A stretch of DNA of 64,000 nucleotides from Colwellia sp. MB3u-45 (GTDB lineage Bacteria; Pseudomonadota; Gammaproteobacteria; Enterobacterales; Alteromonadaceae), in contig NZ_JACGVC010000049.1 of NCBI RefSeq assembly GCF_014077005.1, positions 434,001 through 498,000 on the forward strand, written 5' to 3'. A program made the translations under genes and the position numbers. The notes under the pieces are model-generated. The model worked only from the letters and a program-made list of their open reading frames with translations. It did not search any database and had not been told where the DNA came from. Positions 51,968 to 61,577 of this stretch are shown in pieces (position 1 is the first letter of the stretch; each line of letters begins with the position of its first letter).

Positions 51968-52984
51968 GTGCTAACAATTAATCATAAAGTAAAAGAAATT
52001 CACCATTGCCAACCCGGCAATATTCCAGAATTTGTCTTGTCTTCTACTGAGCCCATGATTTTGAAAAATTTTGGCAGTAATTGGCCCGCAGTTATTGCGG
52101 GTAAAACCTCGCCACAATCAGCTGCTGATTACTTAAGAAAGTTTTATACCAATGCGCCTATAACTGCCTATTATGGTGAGTCTAAAAATAATGGCCGTGT
52201 TTTTTACAATGAAAACATGACAGGTTTTAATTTTAACAGTTCAAAAGCCAACCTGAATCAAGTGCTTGATAAGTTACTTGAGCATGTCAATGATCCGCAA
52301 CCACCGACAATGTATGTGGGTTCGACTGAAATTAACCATTGCTTACCGGGCTATAATGAAGAAAACAATGCCTCCATCGACCATTTAAAGCCGTTAACCA
52401 GCATATGGTTAGGCAATAAAAGCAAAATAGCTGCACATTTTGATTTCCCTAATAATTTAGCTTGTTGTGTAGTGGGTAGTCGTAAATTTACTTTGTTCCC
52501 ACCAGAGCAGCTTGAAAATTTGTACGTTGGCCCGATGGAATTTTCCCCCGGTGGACAAGAAATTAGTTTAGTGGATTTTGACAACCCTGATTTTGTTAAG
52601 TATCCAAAGTTTAAACAAGCGTTAGCCTCGGCACAAGTTGCCGAATTGGAAGCTGGCGACGCCCTATTTTTACCTAGTATGTGGTGGCATCATGTTGAAA
52701 GTTTAACCGCGTTTAACGTGCTAGTAACCCATTGGTGGCGTGATAGCCCCGCATTTATGGGACGCCCTAACAATGCCCTTATGTTGGCAATGTTAAGCTT
52801 AAAAGACTTGCCTTTAGCTCAGCGAAAAGCATGGCAAGCGCAATTTAACTATTATATTTTTGAGCATGACCAAGAAGATTTCTCTCATATTCCTACCGCT
52901 GCTCAAGGGCGATTGTCAAAACCCCTTGATGAATTATTAGCGAAACAAATACGCGCAGATTTACTGAATAAATTAAAACGATAG
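51968..52984 (+). CDS. Cupin-like (JmjC/cupin_8) protein
   Basis: A 338-residue protein starting at GTG with AAGGTGAT upstream. The double-stranded beta-helix has an Fe(II)-type facial triad: His157 and Asp159 in AHFDFP, and His242 in WWHHVES. The segment GSRKFTLFPPEQ is typical of the JmjC-like hydroxylase group that uses 2-oxoglutarate and often modifies proteins. Its substrate is unknown. Its place between two halogenase-like genes suggests a shared target. Confidence 0.87.
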   Translation: MLTINHKVKEIHHCQPGNIPEFVLSSTEPMILKNFGSNWPAVIAGKTSPQSAADYLRKFYTNAPITAYYGESKNNGRVFYNENMTGFNFNSSKANLNQVLDKLLEHVNDPQPPTMYVGSTEINHCLPGYNEENNASIDHLKPLTSIWLGNKSKIAAHFDFPNNLACCVVGSRKFTLFPPEQLENLYVGPMEFSPGGQEISLVDFDNPDFVKYPKFKQALASAQVAELEAGDALFLPSMWWHHVESLTAFNVLVTHWWRDSPAFMGRPNNALMLAMLSLKDLPLAQRKAWQAQFNYYIFEHDQEDFSHIPTAAQGRLSKPLDELLAKQIRADLLNKLKR

Positions 52985-53035
52985 TAACTAAGTACAACAA
53001 ATCATCCTACTAAAGTTAATTAATAAGGTTTTATT

Positions 53036-54532
53036 TTGAAAACACAAAACAAAAAAATTAAAAAAGTCGTTATTGCTGGTGGTGGTACTGCGGGTTGGAT
53101 GACAGCAGCAGCACTCTCAAAATTATTAGGTAAAGGCATAGAGGTTGTTTTAATAGAGTCAGACGAAATCCCTACGGTTGGCGTTGGTGAAGCAACGATT
53201 CCTACCTTACATATTTTTCACCAATTATTAGGCATTAATGAACAAGAGTTTATGGCAGCAACCAATGCCACCTTTAAGCTGGGCATTTCTTTTGAAAACT
53301 GGCGCGACATAAGTAAAGATTATATTCATTCCTTTGGTTTTCTAGGTAAAGGTTGTTGGGCGGCTGGTTTTCAACATTTTTGGCTAAAAGGCCGTGCAAA
53401 AGGCATTGTTTCTGAGATTGGTGATTATGTTCCTGAACATTTGGGCGCAAGAGCCGGAAAGTTTGCCGTTTTAGCAAATCAAGAGTTAAACCATGCTTAT
53501 CACCTTGATGCTGGGCTCTATGCTAAGTTTTTAAGAAGTCTTGCTGAAAAACATGGCACAACACGCATTGAAGGTAAAATATCCCAGGTTAATCTAGATA
53601 ACGAATCCGGCTATATAGACTCAATTACTTTAGCATCAGGTAAAATTGTTGAGGGGGATCTCTTCATCGACTGTACCGGCTTTAAAGGCATGTTAATCGA
53701 AGGAGCACTCAATACAGGCTTTGAAGATTGGAGTCATATCTTACCTTGTGACAGTGCTATCGCAGTGCAAACTAAAATGGTCAGAAAACCGGTTCCATAT
53801 ACCCGCGCTATCGCCAGGGATTCTGGTTGGCAATGGCAAATACCGCTGCAAAACCGCACCGGTAATGGTTTAGTCTTTTGTAGTAAATACATGACAGATG
53901 AAGAAGCTAAGCAAACACTTTTAGCGAATGTTCAAGGTGAGTTGCTCAACGAACCTCGTGTGATCAAATATAAAACCGGCACACGCCGTAAACATTGGAA
54001 TAAAAACTGTGTTGCTATTGGCTTATCTTCTGGTTTTATCGAACCATTGGAGTCAACCGGTATACATTTATTTCAAAAGTCCATTGTGCGATTAATGCAA
54101 ATGTTTCCTTCTCAGGGTATTAATCAAGCTGATGTTGATGAATTTAATAGCCAAACTAAAACTGAAGTCGACAACATTAAAGATTTTATTATTCTGCATT
54201 ATCATTTAACAGAGCGCACAGATTCACCATTTTGGCGCTATTGCAAAAATATGGAAATTCCAGATACCTTAAAACATCGTATGTCGTTGTTTAAGGAAAG
54301 TGGCCAGGTATTTAAAAAAGCAGAAGACTTATTCGGTGAAACCTCTTGGATACAAGTCATGATGGGACAAGGGTTAATGCCTGAGCAATATCATCCTATT
54401 GTAGATTTGATGAGCGATGAAGAATTAACGAGCTTTTTAAATAATATAAAATCAGCCGTAAAACGCAAAGTGGATAACTGGCCTGACAATAACGATTTTA
54501 TCAATCATTATTGTAAATCCACTACGATGTAA
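53036..54532 (+). CDS. Flavin-dependent tryptophan-halogenase-like protein 2
   Basis: A 498-residue paralogue of the protein at 49592, starting at TTG with an AAGG ribosome-binding site. GGGTAGWMTA binds FAD. The active-site lysine is Lys81 (TFKLGISF) and the signature WQWQIP (Trp265-Pro270) is complete, so this copy has all the visible halogenase residues. No separate flavin reductase is encoded nearby; FADH2 would have to come from elsewhere. Confidence 0.9.
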   Translation: MKTQNKKIKKVVIAGGGTAGWMTAAALSKLLGKGIEVVLIESDEIPTVGVGEATIPTLHIFHQLLGINEQEFMAATNATFKLGISFENWRDISKDYIHSFGFLGKGCWAAGFQHFWLKGRAKGIVSEIGDYVPEHLGARAGKFAVLANQELNHAYHLDAGLYAKFLRSLAEKHGTTRIEGKISQVNLDNESGYIDSITLASGKIVEGDLFIDCTGFKGMLIEGALNTGFEDWSHILPCDSAIAVQTKMVRKPVPYTRAIARDSGWQWQIPLQNRTGNGLVFCSKYMTDEEAKQTLLANVQGELLNEPRVIKYKTGTRRKHWNKNCVAIGLSSGFIEPLESTGIHLFQKSIVRLMQMFPSQGINQADVDEFNSQTKTEVDNIKDFIILHYHLTERTDSPFWRYCKNMEIPDTLKHRMSLFKESGQVFKKAEDLFGETSWIQVMMGQGLMPEQYHPIVDLMSDEELTSFLNNIKSAVKRKVDNWPDNNDFINHYCKSTTM

Positions 54533-54606
54533 CGGATTGAAAAATAAAATATTCCGGCAGATCTTACTGCGCTGCCGATTAATTGTTCTATTTTATGATA
54601 TAAAAA

Positions 54607-55320
54607 ATGAATGACTTAGCTATACAAATAAATCGCGATATTAAGCTTAAAATAATGACCGTCGGTGTTGATAAAACACCGGTGATCGTCATTGATGACT
54701 TTGCTATTGATACCCATAACATTATCGCTCACGCTTGTGCTCATGCTGAATTTAAAGCACTTGATAACACTTATTATCCAGGTATAAGAGCACCTTTACC
54801 TAAAAACTATGTCATCAATGTACTACAAGCCATTTATCAAGATATTTGCCATATCTATAACATTCCTCAGCACTTACAATTAAAACCTCAAGAAGCTTAT
54901 TTTTCTTTGATCACTACAGCCGCAACCGAGTTAAACTTACTGCAGCGCATGCCTCATTTTGACACCAGTAGGCCATTTTACTTTGCTATTTTGCATTACC
55001 TCAATAATGATAAGCACGGAAATACAGGCTTATTTCGTCACAAACCTACGGGGTTAGACAAAATTGAAACGCATAATGTGGAATATTATTTAACTTCGGC
55101 TCAACGCTTTATTGATAATAATGGCGAGTCTGCTCAGGAATATTGTATTCGTTCAAATGAGCATTTTGAGTTATATCAACAAATTGAATATAAACCCAAT
55201 CGTTTAGTTATTTATCCTGGACAATTACTTCATTCGATCATTATTTCCCCTGAAAATGATATAGACCCAAATCCCGAAACAGGTCGGCTCACGGCAAATG
55301 TTTTTATAGAATTTACATAA
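54607..55320 (+). CDS. DUF6445-like protein of unknown function
   Basis: 237 residues, with no signal peptide. N-terminal PVIVIDDF is followed by a YYPGIRAP motif. A central MPHFDT (His117, Asp119) and FYFAILHYLN, then GTGLFRHKPTG-like residues (NTGLFRHKPTG), and a late RLVIYPGQLLHS histidine resemble a 2-oxoglutarate/Fe(II) dioxygenase core. The family name is from memory and the enzymatic role is inference. It follows halogenase 2 by 74 bp and precedes the deacetylase by one base. Confidence 0.72.
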   Translation: MNDLAIQINRDIKLKIMTVGVDKTPVIVIDDFAIDTHNIIAHACAHAEFKALDNTYYPGIRAPLPKNYVINVLQAIYQDICHIYNIPQHLQLKPQEAYFSLITTAATELNLLQRMPHFDTSRPFYFAILHYLNNDKHGNTGLFRHKPTGLDKIETHNVEYYLTSAQRFIDNNGESAQEYCIRSNEHFELYQQIEYKPNRLVIYPGQLLHSIIISPENDIDPNPETGRLTANVFIEFT

Positions 55321-55321
55321 C

Positions 55322-56119
55322 TTGAAAACAAAAACGATAACGATAACGATATTATCAATATTCATTTGCTCAAACGCAGCAGCTAAGACAATTTTCGAAT
55401 GGCCTAATCATGCTAAAGCAGCGATTAGTCTGGCCTATGATGATGCATTAAATAGTCAGTTAGATCATGCCTTGCCTGCGCTAAATAAGCTCAATTTAAA
55501 AGCTTCATTCTATTTAACCTTGAGTTCACCAACGGTTAGCAAACGCTTAGAAGAGTGGCGTCACATAGCTAAACAGGGCCATGAATTAGGTAATCATTCA
55601 ATAAATCATGCCTGTCATGGCTCGCTACCTGGCAGAGATTGGGTACTAACCTACAATGATCTTGATAAAAAACAATTTAATGAAATTATTCAAGAGATTA
55701 ATACCGCTAATACATTTTTAAAAGCTATTGATGGTGAAACGCTAAGAACCTTTACTGTACCTTGTGCCGATCAGTTGGTTGAGCATAAGAATTACGTGCA
55801 TGCGCTTCATGATGCTTTTGTCGGTATTAAATCTCATGTCGGTAAAATCCCAAAAAGTCGCAGTTCAATCAATGTGATGGATGCTGCAGTTTGGTCGCCA
55901 TCGGGGAACTCGGGGACCGAGTTAATAGCTTATGCAAAGCAAGCGGCTTTCTACGGTACTATCGCTAATTTTACTTTTCACGGCGTTGGCGGTGATCATC
56001 TGCCTGTTTCTATAAAGGCTCATCAGGAGCTACTAGATTTCTTAGCAAAAAATAAAGATATTTACTGGGTTGATACCTATCGTAACATTAGTTTATACAT
56101 CAAAAAAAATGCTAACTAG
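55322..56119 (+). CDS. Secreted polysaccharide deacetylase (NodB type)
   Basis: 265 residues starting at TTG; a signal peptide (about 1-21) ends near NAAA. NodB-type motifs are YDD (Asp40-Asp41) and HSINH (His92, His96), giving the Asp-His-His metal site. The family removes N- or O-acetyl groups from sugars. It is translationally coupled to the gene before it. Its presence suggests that the target glucan or a modified glycan carries acyl groups, which is inference. Confidence 0.85.
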   Translation: MKTKTITITILSIFICSNAAAKTIFEWPNHAKAAISLAYDDALNSQLDHALPALNKLNLKASFYLTLSSPTVSKRLEEWRHIAKQGHELGNHSINHACHGSLPGRDWVLTYNDLDKKQFNEIIQEINTANTFLKAIDGETLRTFTVPCADQLVEHKNYVHALHDAFVGIKSHVGKIPKSRSSINVMDAAVWSPSGNSGTELIAYAKQAAFYGTIANFTFHGVGGDHLPVSIKAHQELLDFLAKNKDIYWVDTYRNISLYIKKNAN

Positions 56120-56142
56120 CATCATAAAGATATTAGTTAGCA
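56110..56142. terminator. Hairpin between convergent deacetylase and GH16 genes
   Basis: TGCTAACTA / TAGTTAGCA with a 15-nt loop overlaps the deacetylase stop codon. The GH16 gene ends 33 bp to the right on the other strand. Confidence 0.5.
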
Positions 56143-56174
56143 GAAATTTCAATTTAGTCAATTCTATATTAACG

Positions 56175-57293
56175 TTACAGCGCCGGTGCTTGCTTACCAC
56201 CCACTAAAGCGGCGTCATCACCGATTGTTGCGCAGCCAGCACCTGTGATAGGTGACACTGAGCATTCATACACTCGGACATAATCTATTTCTAATGATTG
56301 TGGAAATACACTGTCATTAATGCCTTTGTCGTTAACCGAAGCGGACCAATTCCCGCCAACAGCAAAATTTAATAATAAATGAAATTTTTGATCAAAAGGT
56401 GCACCACCCGCACCGTTTACCAATAAACCCTCATCATTCATATATTGGCTATACCAGCCGGTATCACGCTGTGTAGCAAAATGAATATCATCAACATACC
56501 AACGAATTTCCCCTGCTTGCCATTCAACAGCGTATTCGTGGAAACCATCTGCTGGGTTTACACCATCAGGTAAGTTAAATCCTTTACCCGAATAAACATT
56601 CTCAGGCCAGGCACGGCCATAATGAAGCGTGCCATGCACACGTGATTCTTCTTCTCCTGAGCTCGCACCCGCTTCATCTGATTGTGTTTTTAAGTTCACC
56701 GCTTCCATAATATCAATTTCACCCGAGCCAGCCCATCCACCATAAGCCCAGTCAGTAGGCAGCATCCAAATGGCTGGCCAAGTGCCTTGTCCTTGCGGTA
56801 ATTTAGCGCTAATTTCAAAGCGTCCAAAAGTCCAGTCACCTTTGTTTTTGCTGCGTAAACGTGCTGATGTATAAGGTAGAGTGCGGGTATTCATAGCGTT
56901 GTAATTAGTATCATCGTCATGTGCCGCAGGACCGGTAAAATTTTCTTTTAATGCCACTATTTTCAAAATACCTTGTTCAATAAAAGCATTATCTTCTCGG
57001 TCGGTATAACATTGTTGTTCATCATTACCCCCACCAAAACAATTGACCTCAAAACTCCATTTGTTTAAATCAATATTGTTATCATTAAATTCATCCTGCC
57101 AAATTAACTGCCATTGATTATTCTCTACAGAAGCAGTTGTAGGGTCTTTACTCTCTTCACTCGCATGATCAGAAGATATATCTGTAGCTGGCGTACTTGA
57201 TATATTAGTCGTGTTCGTGTTGTTACCCGATCCGCCACCACATCCAAGTAAAGTCATTGAACAGGCTATGAGTAATAATGTTAAATGCTGCAT
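56175..57293 (-). CDS. GH16 endo-beta-glucanase (laminarinase-like) lipoprotein
   Basis: A 372-residue family GH16 enzyme. A lipoprotein signal has the lipobox LLGC with Cys18, followed by a Ser/Thr/Asn-rich linker. The catalytic motif GEIDIME gives Glu192, Asp194 and Glu197, which in laminarinases are nucleophile, helper and acid/base. WQDEFND starts the fold and FHLLLNFAVGGNW lines the cleft. It should cut beta-1,3- or mixed-linkage glucan at the cell surface. It is the third gene of the MFS-GH3-GH16 operon. Confidence 0.92.
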   Translation of the reverse strand: MQHLTLLLIACSMTLLGCGGGSGNNTNTTNISSTPATDISSDHASEESKDPTTASVENNQWQLIWQDEFNDNNIDLNKWSFEVNCFGGGNDEQQCYTDREDNAFIEQGILKIVALKENFTGPAAHDDDTNYNAMNTRTLPYTSARLRSKNKGDWTFGRFEISAKLPQGQGTWPAIWMLPTDWAYGGWAGSGEIDIMEAVNLKTQSDEAGASSGEEESRVHGTLHYGRAWPENVYSGKGFNLPDGVNPADGFHEYAVEWQAGEIRWYVDDIHFATQRDTGWYSQYMNDEGLLVNGAGGAPFDQKFHLLLNFAVGGNWSASVNDKGINDSVFPQSLEIDYVRVYECSVSPITGAGCATIGDDAALVGGKQAPAL

Positions 57294-57346
57294 AGAAAAG
57301 TCCTTGTTATATATATGTTTTTATTAATAAATTGCAATCAGTAGTT

Positions 57347-57374
57347 ACCGCCGTAATTCTAGTAATACGGCGGT
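57347..57374. other. Hairpin between GH3 and GH16 genes
   Basis: ACCGCCGTA / TACGGCGGT with a 10-nt loop lies in the 105-bp gap. It lacks a T tract in the direction of transcription, so it is more likely an mRNA processing or stability element than a terminator. Confidence 0.5.
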
Positions 57375-57398
57375 TTAATTTAACGCGTCAATAATAGT

Positions 57399-59993
57399 TT
57401 AATCACAGCTCATTGTTGCTTTATCAATACCTTGTGGCGTTAAGTTTATATCAGCGAAGCTTAATGAAACTTTGCCATTAGTCGACAAGTTAAATGGCGA
57501 CATAATTTTGGAGAAATCTGTACCTGCTTTTTTAAAGCAAGCTAAGTCTATCGTTACGTTATGCCATTCATTTAAACTCTGGTTAATTAACAATGAGGTG
57601 ATATCAAGTGAACCTTTGCAATCCCCTTCACAACTCATAGCTAAATTAATCGGTGCTACTGGTGTAGTTTCTAAACGCACGCTAAAACTTAATACCGAGT
57701 CAGCCTCGCTATATGCCCGCAAATCTTCCGGAAAGTTACTAAAGATATTGACACTGGCCAGTTCACTGCCATCAAAGGTTATTGTTCTAGCATCTTCTTG
57801 TACCACTTTGTCCATAGTTCTTAAGGTAATAGCCCCTAATGACTGCGTATTTGAAGTAACAGGAGATGACTGTTCACCTGATTGCAACGCAACACTCCAT
57901 GGCTGCTTAATCGCTAATTCAAATATTTTAAAAGTGGCTAACTCATCAGAAGATATTTTAGAGACTTCACTTAACTGATCAGACAATAGGGTCATTTTTT
58001 TATTATCTTGCTGCTGATAGGTTAAACCAAAACCATAAGGTAATAGGGGTTGATAGTTTTCATCAAATCTATTAACAGAGGTTTGATCGGCACTAGCAGG
58101 CCATGAATATGAAAGCTTACCCTTAAAGTCATTACGTAAACTGCTATCCGCTTTACTAAATAAAACGTCAGCGACACCATTGCCTTCTGAACCTGGCAAC
58201 CAAGCAGCAACAAAAGCATTTGACGCATTAAGTTCCGCATTTACCCACATTGGTCGTCCGCTAATAAAAACAGAAACAACAGGTATCCCTTGTGCTTTTA
58301 AACGTTTGAGTAAAGCTAAATCGGTTTTATTACCGCGTTGATACTCAAGGTTATCTAAGTCACCATTACCCTCGGCATAAGGTTCCTCACCAAAAACAAC
58401 AATAGCAACATCTGGCTTTTCAGTGAACTCACCTGTAGGGCTTAATTGCACTTTACCGCCAGCCGCATTAACAACTTGCTCTATACCGTCATAAATCGAA
58501 GACCCACCCGGAAAATCAGCGTTAGTGTTACCTGTACCTTGCCAAGTAATACTCCACCCTCCTGACTGCTTGCCAATATTGTCAGCGCCATCTCCTGCAA
58601 CTAATACATTTGCACTCGGCGTTAAGGGTAATAAATTAGCTTTATTTTTAAGCAAAACTAAAGATTCACGTACGGCTTGACGAGCAACTAAACGATGCTC
58701 TGCTGAGCCAATTAAGTCAGTTTTTCCTGACAATGGACGATTTTTTGGGCTGGGTTTAGTGAATAAACCTGCGCGTATTTTTACTCTTAAAATACGGCTA
58801 ACTGCATCATCTATTCTTGATAAGCTAATTTCACCATTGTTAACTTGTTTAATGGTATTTTCATACAAAGGTTTCCAAGCAGCTGTTGGCACCATATAGA
58901 TGTCTAAGCCCGCATTGACTGCTTGTGGACAGCTTTCATTAGTACAGCCTTTTACTTGGCCATGGCCGTTCCAGTCACCAACAACAAAGCCGTCAAAGCC
59001 CATACGATCTTTTAAAACATCGGTCATTAAATACTTGTTGCCATGCGTTTTAGCGCCATGCCAGCTATTGAATGATGCCATTACTGATTGCGCGCCAGCC
59101 GTTAAGCCACCAACATAACCTTGGGCATGATGTTTAAAAAGATCACTTTCGCTATCTAAGTTATCCCCTTGGTCATCACCACCTTTTGTGCCACCATCAC
59201 CAATAAAGTGTTTAACCGTACTGATAACGCGAGTGTCGCCTAAAAAGTCATCGCCTACAGCACCTTGTAGCCCTTTTACAATAGCGGCCGAATATAAGCC
59301 AACTATTTCAGGGTCTTCAGAATAACCTTCATAGGTTCTGCCCCAACGATCATCTCTAACAACGGCAACCGTAGGAGCAAACACCCAATCAATACCGGTT
59401 ACCATCACTTCTTTAGCCGTGATACTGGCGATATTTTCCATAAGTTCAGCATTATTTGCCGCGCCTAAGCCAATGTTATGTGGAAATAATGTTGCGCCAA
59501 TCACATTGTTATGACCATGTACTGCATCAGTACCCCACATAGTTGGAATATTTGTCCCATCTACTGAGTCATCGATTGATGCTTGATACAGAGATTCAGC
59601 CAATTTTATCCAATCAGCAGGTGTTGCGTGCTTATTATTATCAGGAAAAGCACCCCCACCATTTAAATATGAGCCAAAACCATATTTACGCATATCTTCA
59701 ACCGTAATGTCTCGGATTTCAGGTTGGATCATCTGGGCAACTTTTTGCTCTAACGTCATAGTTGCTAGAATTTTGGCAACTTTAGTTTCAACGTTACTGT
59801 CTTTTTTAACTTCAATATCAAGTACCGGCCAAATGGCTATATTGTTTTCGCCATAAGGGGCAACATCAACCTGAGCTATATCCGAGTTAGCGTTAGAGTT
59901 AGCGTTATCAGTACAAGCAAAAAGTGACATGGCGACAGCAATCCCCATGAAGGGTTTAGCAACGCTTTTAAGTGAATTTATTTGAATAAACAT
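57399..59993 (-). CDS. GH3 exo-beta-glucanase/beta-glucosidase lipoprotein
   Basis: An 864-residue GH3 enzyme. The signal peptide ends in LFAC with Cys27. The catalytic barrel contains GVFAPTVAVVRDDRWGRTYEGYSEDP-type residues (in pieces) and KHFIGDGGT. The nucleophile is Asp340 in VVGDWNGHG. After the alpha/beta sandwich a C-terminal galactose-binding-like region (about 690-864) resembles that of the marine exoglucanase ExoP. It would release glucose from beta-glucan oligosaccharides in the periplasm or on the surface. It starts 8 bp after the MFS gene. Confidence 0.93.
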   Translation of the reverse strand: MFIQINSLKSVAKPFMGIAVAMSLFACTDNANSNANSDIAQVDVAPYGENNIAIWPVLDIEVKKDSNVETKVAKILATMTLEQKVAQMIQPEIRDITVEDMRKYGFGSYLNGGGAFPDNNKHATPADWIKLAESLYQASIDDSVDGTNIPTMWGTDAVHGHNNVIGATLFPHNIGLGAANNAELMENIASITAKEVMVTGIDWVFAPTVAVVRDDRWGRTYEGYSEDPEIVGLYSAAIVKGLQGAVGDDFLGDTRVISTVKHFIGDGGTKGGDDQGDNLDSESDLFKHHAQGYVGGLTAGAQSVMASFNSWHGAKTHGNKYLMTDVLKDRMGFDGFVVGDWNGHGQVKGCTNESCPQAVNAGLDIYMVPTAAWKPLYENTIKQVNNGEISLSRIDDAVSRILRVKIRAGLFTKPSPKNRPLSGKTDLIGSAEHRLVARQAVRESLVLLKNKANLLPLTPSANVLVAGDGADNIGKQSGGWSITWQGTGNTNADFPGGSSIYDGIEQVVNAAGGKVQLSPTGEFTEKPDVAIVVFGEEPYAEGNGDLDNLEYQRGNKTDLALLKRLKAQGIPVVSVFISGRPMWVNAELNASNAFVAAWLPGSEGNGVADVLFSKADSSLRNDFKGKLSYSWPASADQTSVNRFDENYQPLLPYGFGLTYQQQDNKKMTLLSDQLSEVSKISSDELATFKIFELAIKQPWSVALQSGEQSSPVTSNTQSLGAITLRTMDKVVQEDARTITFDGSELASVNIFSNFPEDLRAYSEADSVLSFSVRLETTPVAPINLAMSCEGDCKGSLDITSLLINQSLNEWHNVTIDLACFKKAGTDFSKIMSPFNLSTNGKVSLSFADINLTPQGIDKATMSCD

Positions 59994-60001
59994 AACAATA
60001 T

Positions 60002-61273
60002 TTATACCTTTACTGATACAGGTTTACTACCTGACAAGCCATAATAAGCAATGAATACATAGCAAATAATGGGTAAGAAAAATGAGTTTTGTAGGCCAAT
60101 ACTGTCGGCCAAAACGCCTTGAATAAGTGGTAAAATAGCACCGCCAACAATCGCTAAACATAAAATACCTGAACCTTGGCTAGTATGCTGGCCTAGACCA
60201 TTAATGGCCAAACTAAAGATGGTAGGGAACATAATTGAATTACATAAACCTACTAACAGAATGGCCAACATCGCTATTTGACCAGATGCAAAGATAGTAA
60301 TAATAATAAATACTACTGCCATAAAAGCGTTGAAGGCTAATACTTTTCCTGCGGCTAATTTTTGCATAACCGCGGCACCAATAAATCGTCCCACCATTGC
60401 ACCGCCCCAATAATAGGCAATATATTTTGCGGCTTGGGATTCTTCTAAACCAGCAATGTTCGGATCATTAAAAAAGCTCACTAAGAAGCTGCCAATAGAA
60501 ACCTCAGCACCCACATAAACAAAAATACCAATGGCACCTAAAACTAAATGGCGATATTCCCAAGCGCTACCCGCTATCGGTTTTTCAGCCACTGACTCTT
60601 CAATATGTTCAATATGTTCAATGACAGGTAATTTTATATAAGAAAAAATAGCCGCAAGTATTAATAATAAACCAGCGAGTAATACATAAGGTAATTGCAC
60701 CGATTCTGCTTGTTGAGCAACCGACATCGACTCTGCTACTTGATCTAAGATCAAATAAGCACCAAAAAATGGCGCGACTGTGGTGCCAAGTGAATTAAAT
60801 GCCTGTGTCATCGTCAGACGTGAAGAGGCTGTTTCAGGATTGCCTAAAATACTGACATAAGGATTAGCTGACACCTGTAATATCGTAATACCACTGGCTA
60901 ATATAAATAGTGCCAATAAAAACACCGGGTAGCTGTGCATAGCTGCTGCTGGGTAAAAAGCAAAACAACCAATGGCAGCAACAATCAAACCAAGCACAAT
61001 GCCTTTTTGGAAACCTACTTTTTTAACTATTTTTCCTGCCGGAATAGAAACAAGAAAGTAAGCACTAAAAAAACAAAACTGTACCAGCATTGCTTGGCTA
61101 TAAGATAAATCGAAAATAGCTTTCAAATGAGGAATTAAAATATCATTTAAGCAAGTAATGAATCCCCACATAAAAAAGAGTGATGTTAATGATGTAAGTG
61201 CAAAGGTATAATTTTTGTTTTCAGTGTTTGATGAAAACCTATTCACATTTGATTGAATCGGTGTACTAGCCAT
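60002..61273 (-). CDS. MFS sugar transporter, FucP/GluP type
   Basis: A 423-residue inner-membrane carrier with 12 helices. [19 protein letters not shown] (in pieces) is characteristic of the fucose/glucose-galactose permease group, as is [37 protein letters not shown] (in pieces). With GH3 downstream, glucose or a small gluco-oligosaccharide is the likely cargo. First gene of the operon; its promoter carries the LacI-type operator. Confidence 0.93.
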   Translation of the reverse strand: MASTPIQSNVNRFSSNTENKNYTFALTSLTSLFFMWGFITCLNDILIPHLKAIFDLSYSQAMLVQFCFFSAYFLVSIPAGKIVKKVGFQKGIVLGLIVAAIGCFAFYPAAAMHSYPVFLLALFILASGITILQVSANPYVSILGNPETASSRLTMTQAFNSLGTTVAPFFGAYLILDQVAESMSVAQQAESVQLPYVLLAGLLLILAAIFSYIKLPVIEHIEHIEESVAEKPIAGSAWEYRHLVLGAIGIFVYVGAEVSIGSFLVSFFNDPNIAGLEESQAAKYIAYYWGGAMVGRFIGAAVMQKLAAGKVLAFNAFMAVVFIIITIFASGQIAMLAILLVGLCNSIMFPTIFSLAINGLGQHTSQGSGILCLAIVGGAILPLIQGVLADSIGLQNSFFLPIICYVFIAYYGLSGSKPVSVKV

Positions 61274-61577
61274 ATAATTCCCCTAATAATTATGAACAAC
61301 AGGTCATTGCTGTTGTTATTTTTATAATTTTCCACTTTAATATACCTAAGTAGTCCTTAAGTAAGTATTTTTTACAATAAACTGGAAGCGCTTCCATATT
61401 GAATGCCATTAAGATAAAAAGCAACTATTATTTATAGCCATAGGAAGCGCTTCTAAAATAGAAATTATTTGTGTATCTTGTAACAGATATAACTATAGGC
61501 TCAGTATTTGGTTTAGCTAAGACCTTTTATGTTTAAATCCTCTAAAGCAGCATTAATAAAAAATATGAAGGAATAAA
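61274..61577. promoter_or_regulatory. Divergent MFS/LacI promoter region with two operators
   Basis: For the MFS operon (minus strand), TTGCTT (61424-61419), a 17-bp spacer and CAATAT (61401-61396) are followed at once by the perfect palindrome GGAAGCGCTTCC (61384-61395). A second copy, GGAAGCGCTTCT, lies at 61443-61454 with centres 59 bp apart, next to where the lacI-type gene's transcript could start. This fits both operon repression and autoregulation. Confidence 0.78.
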
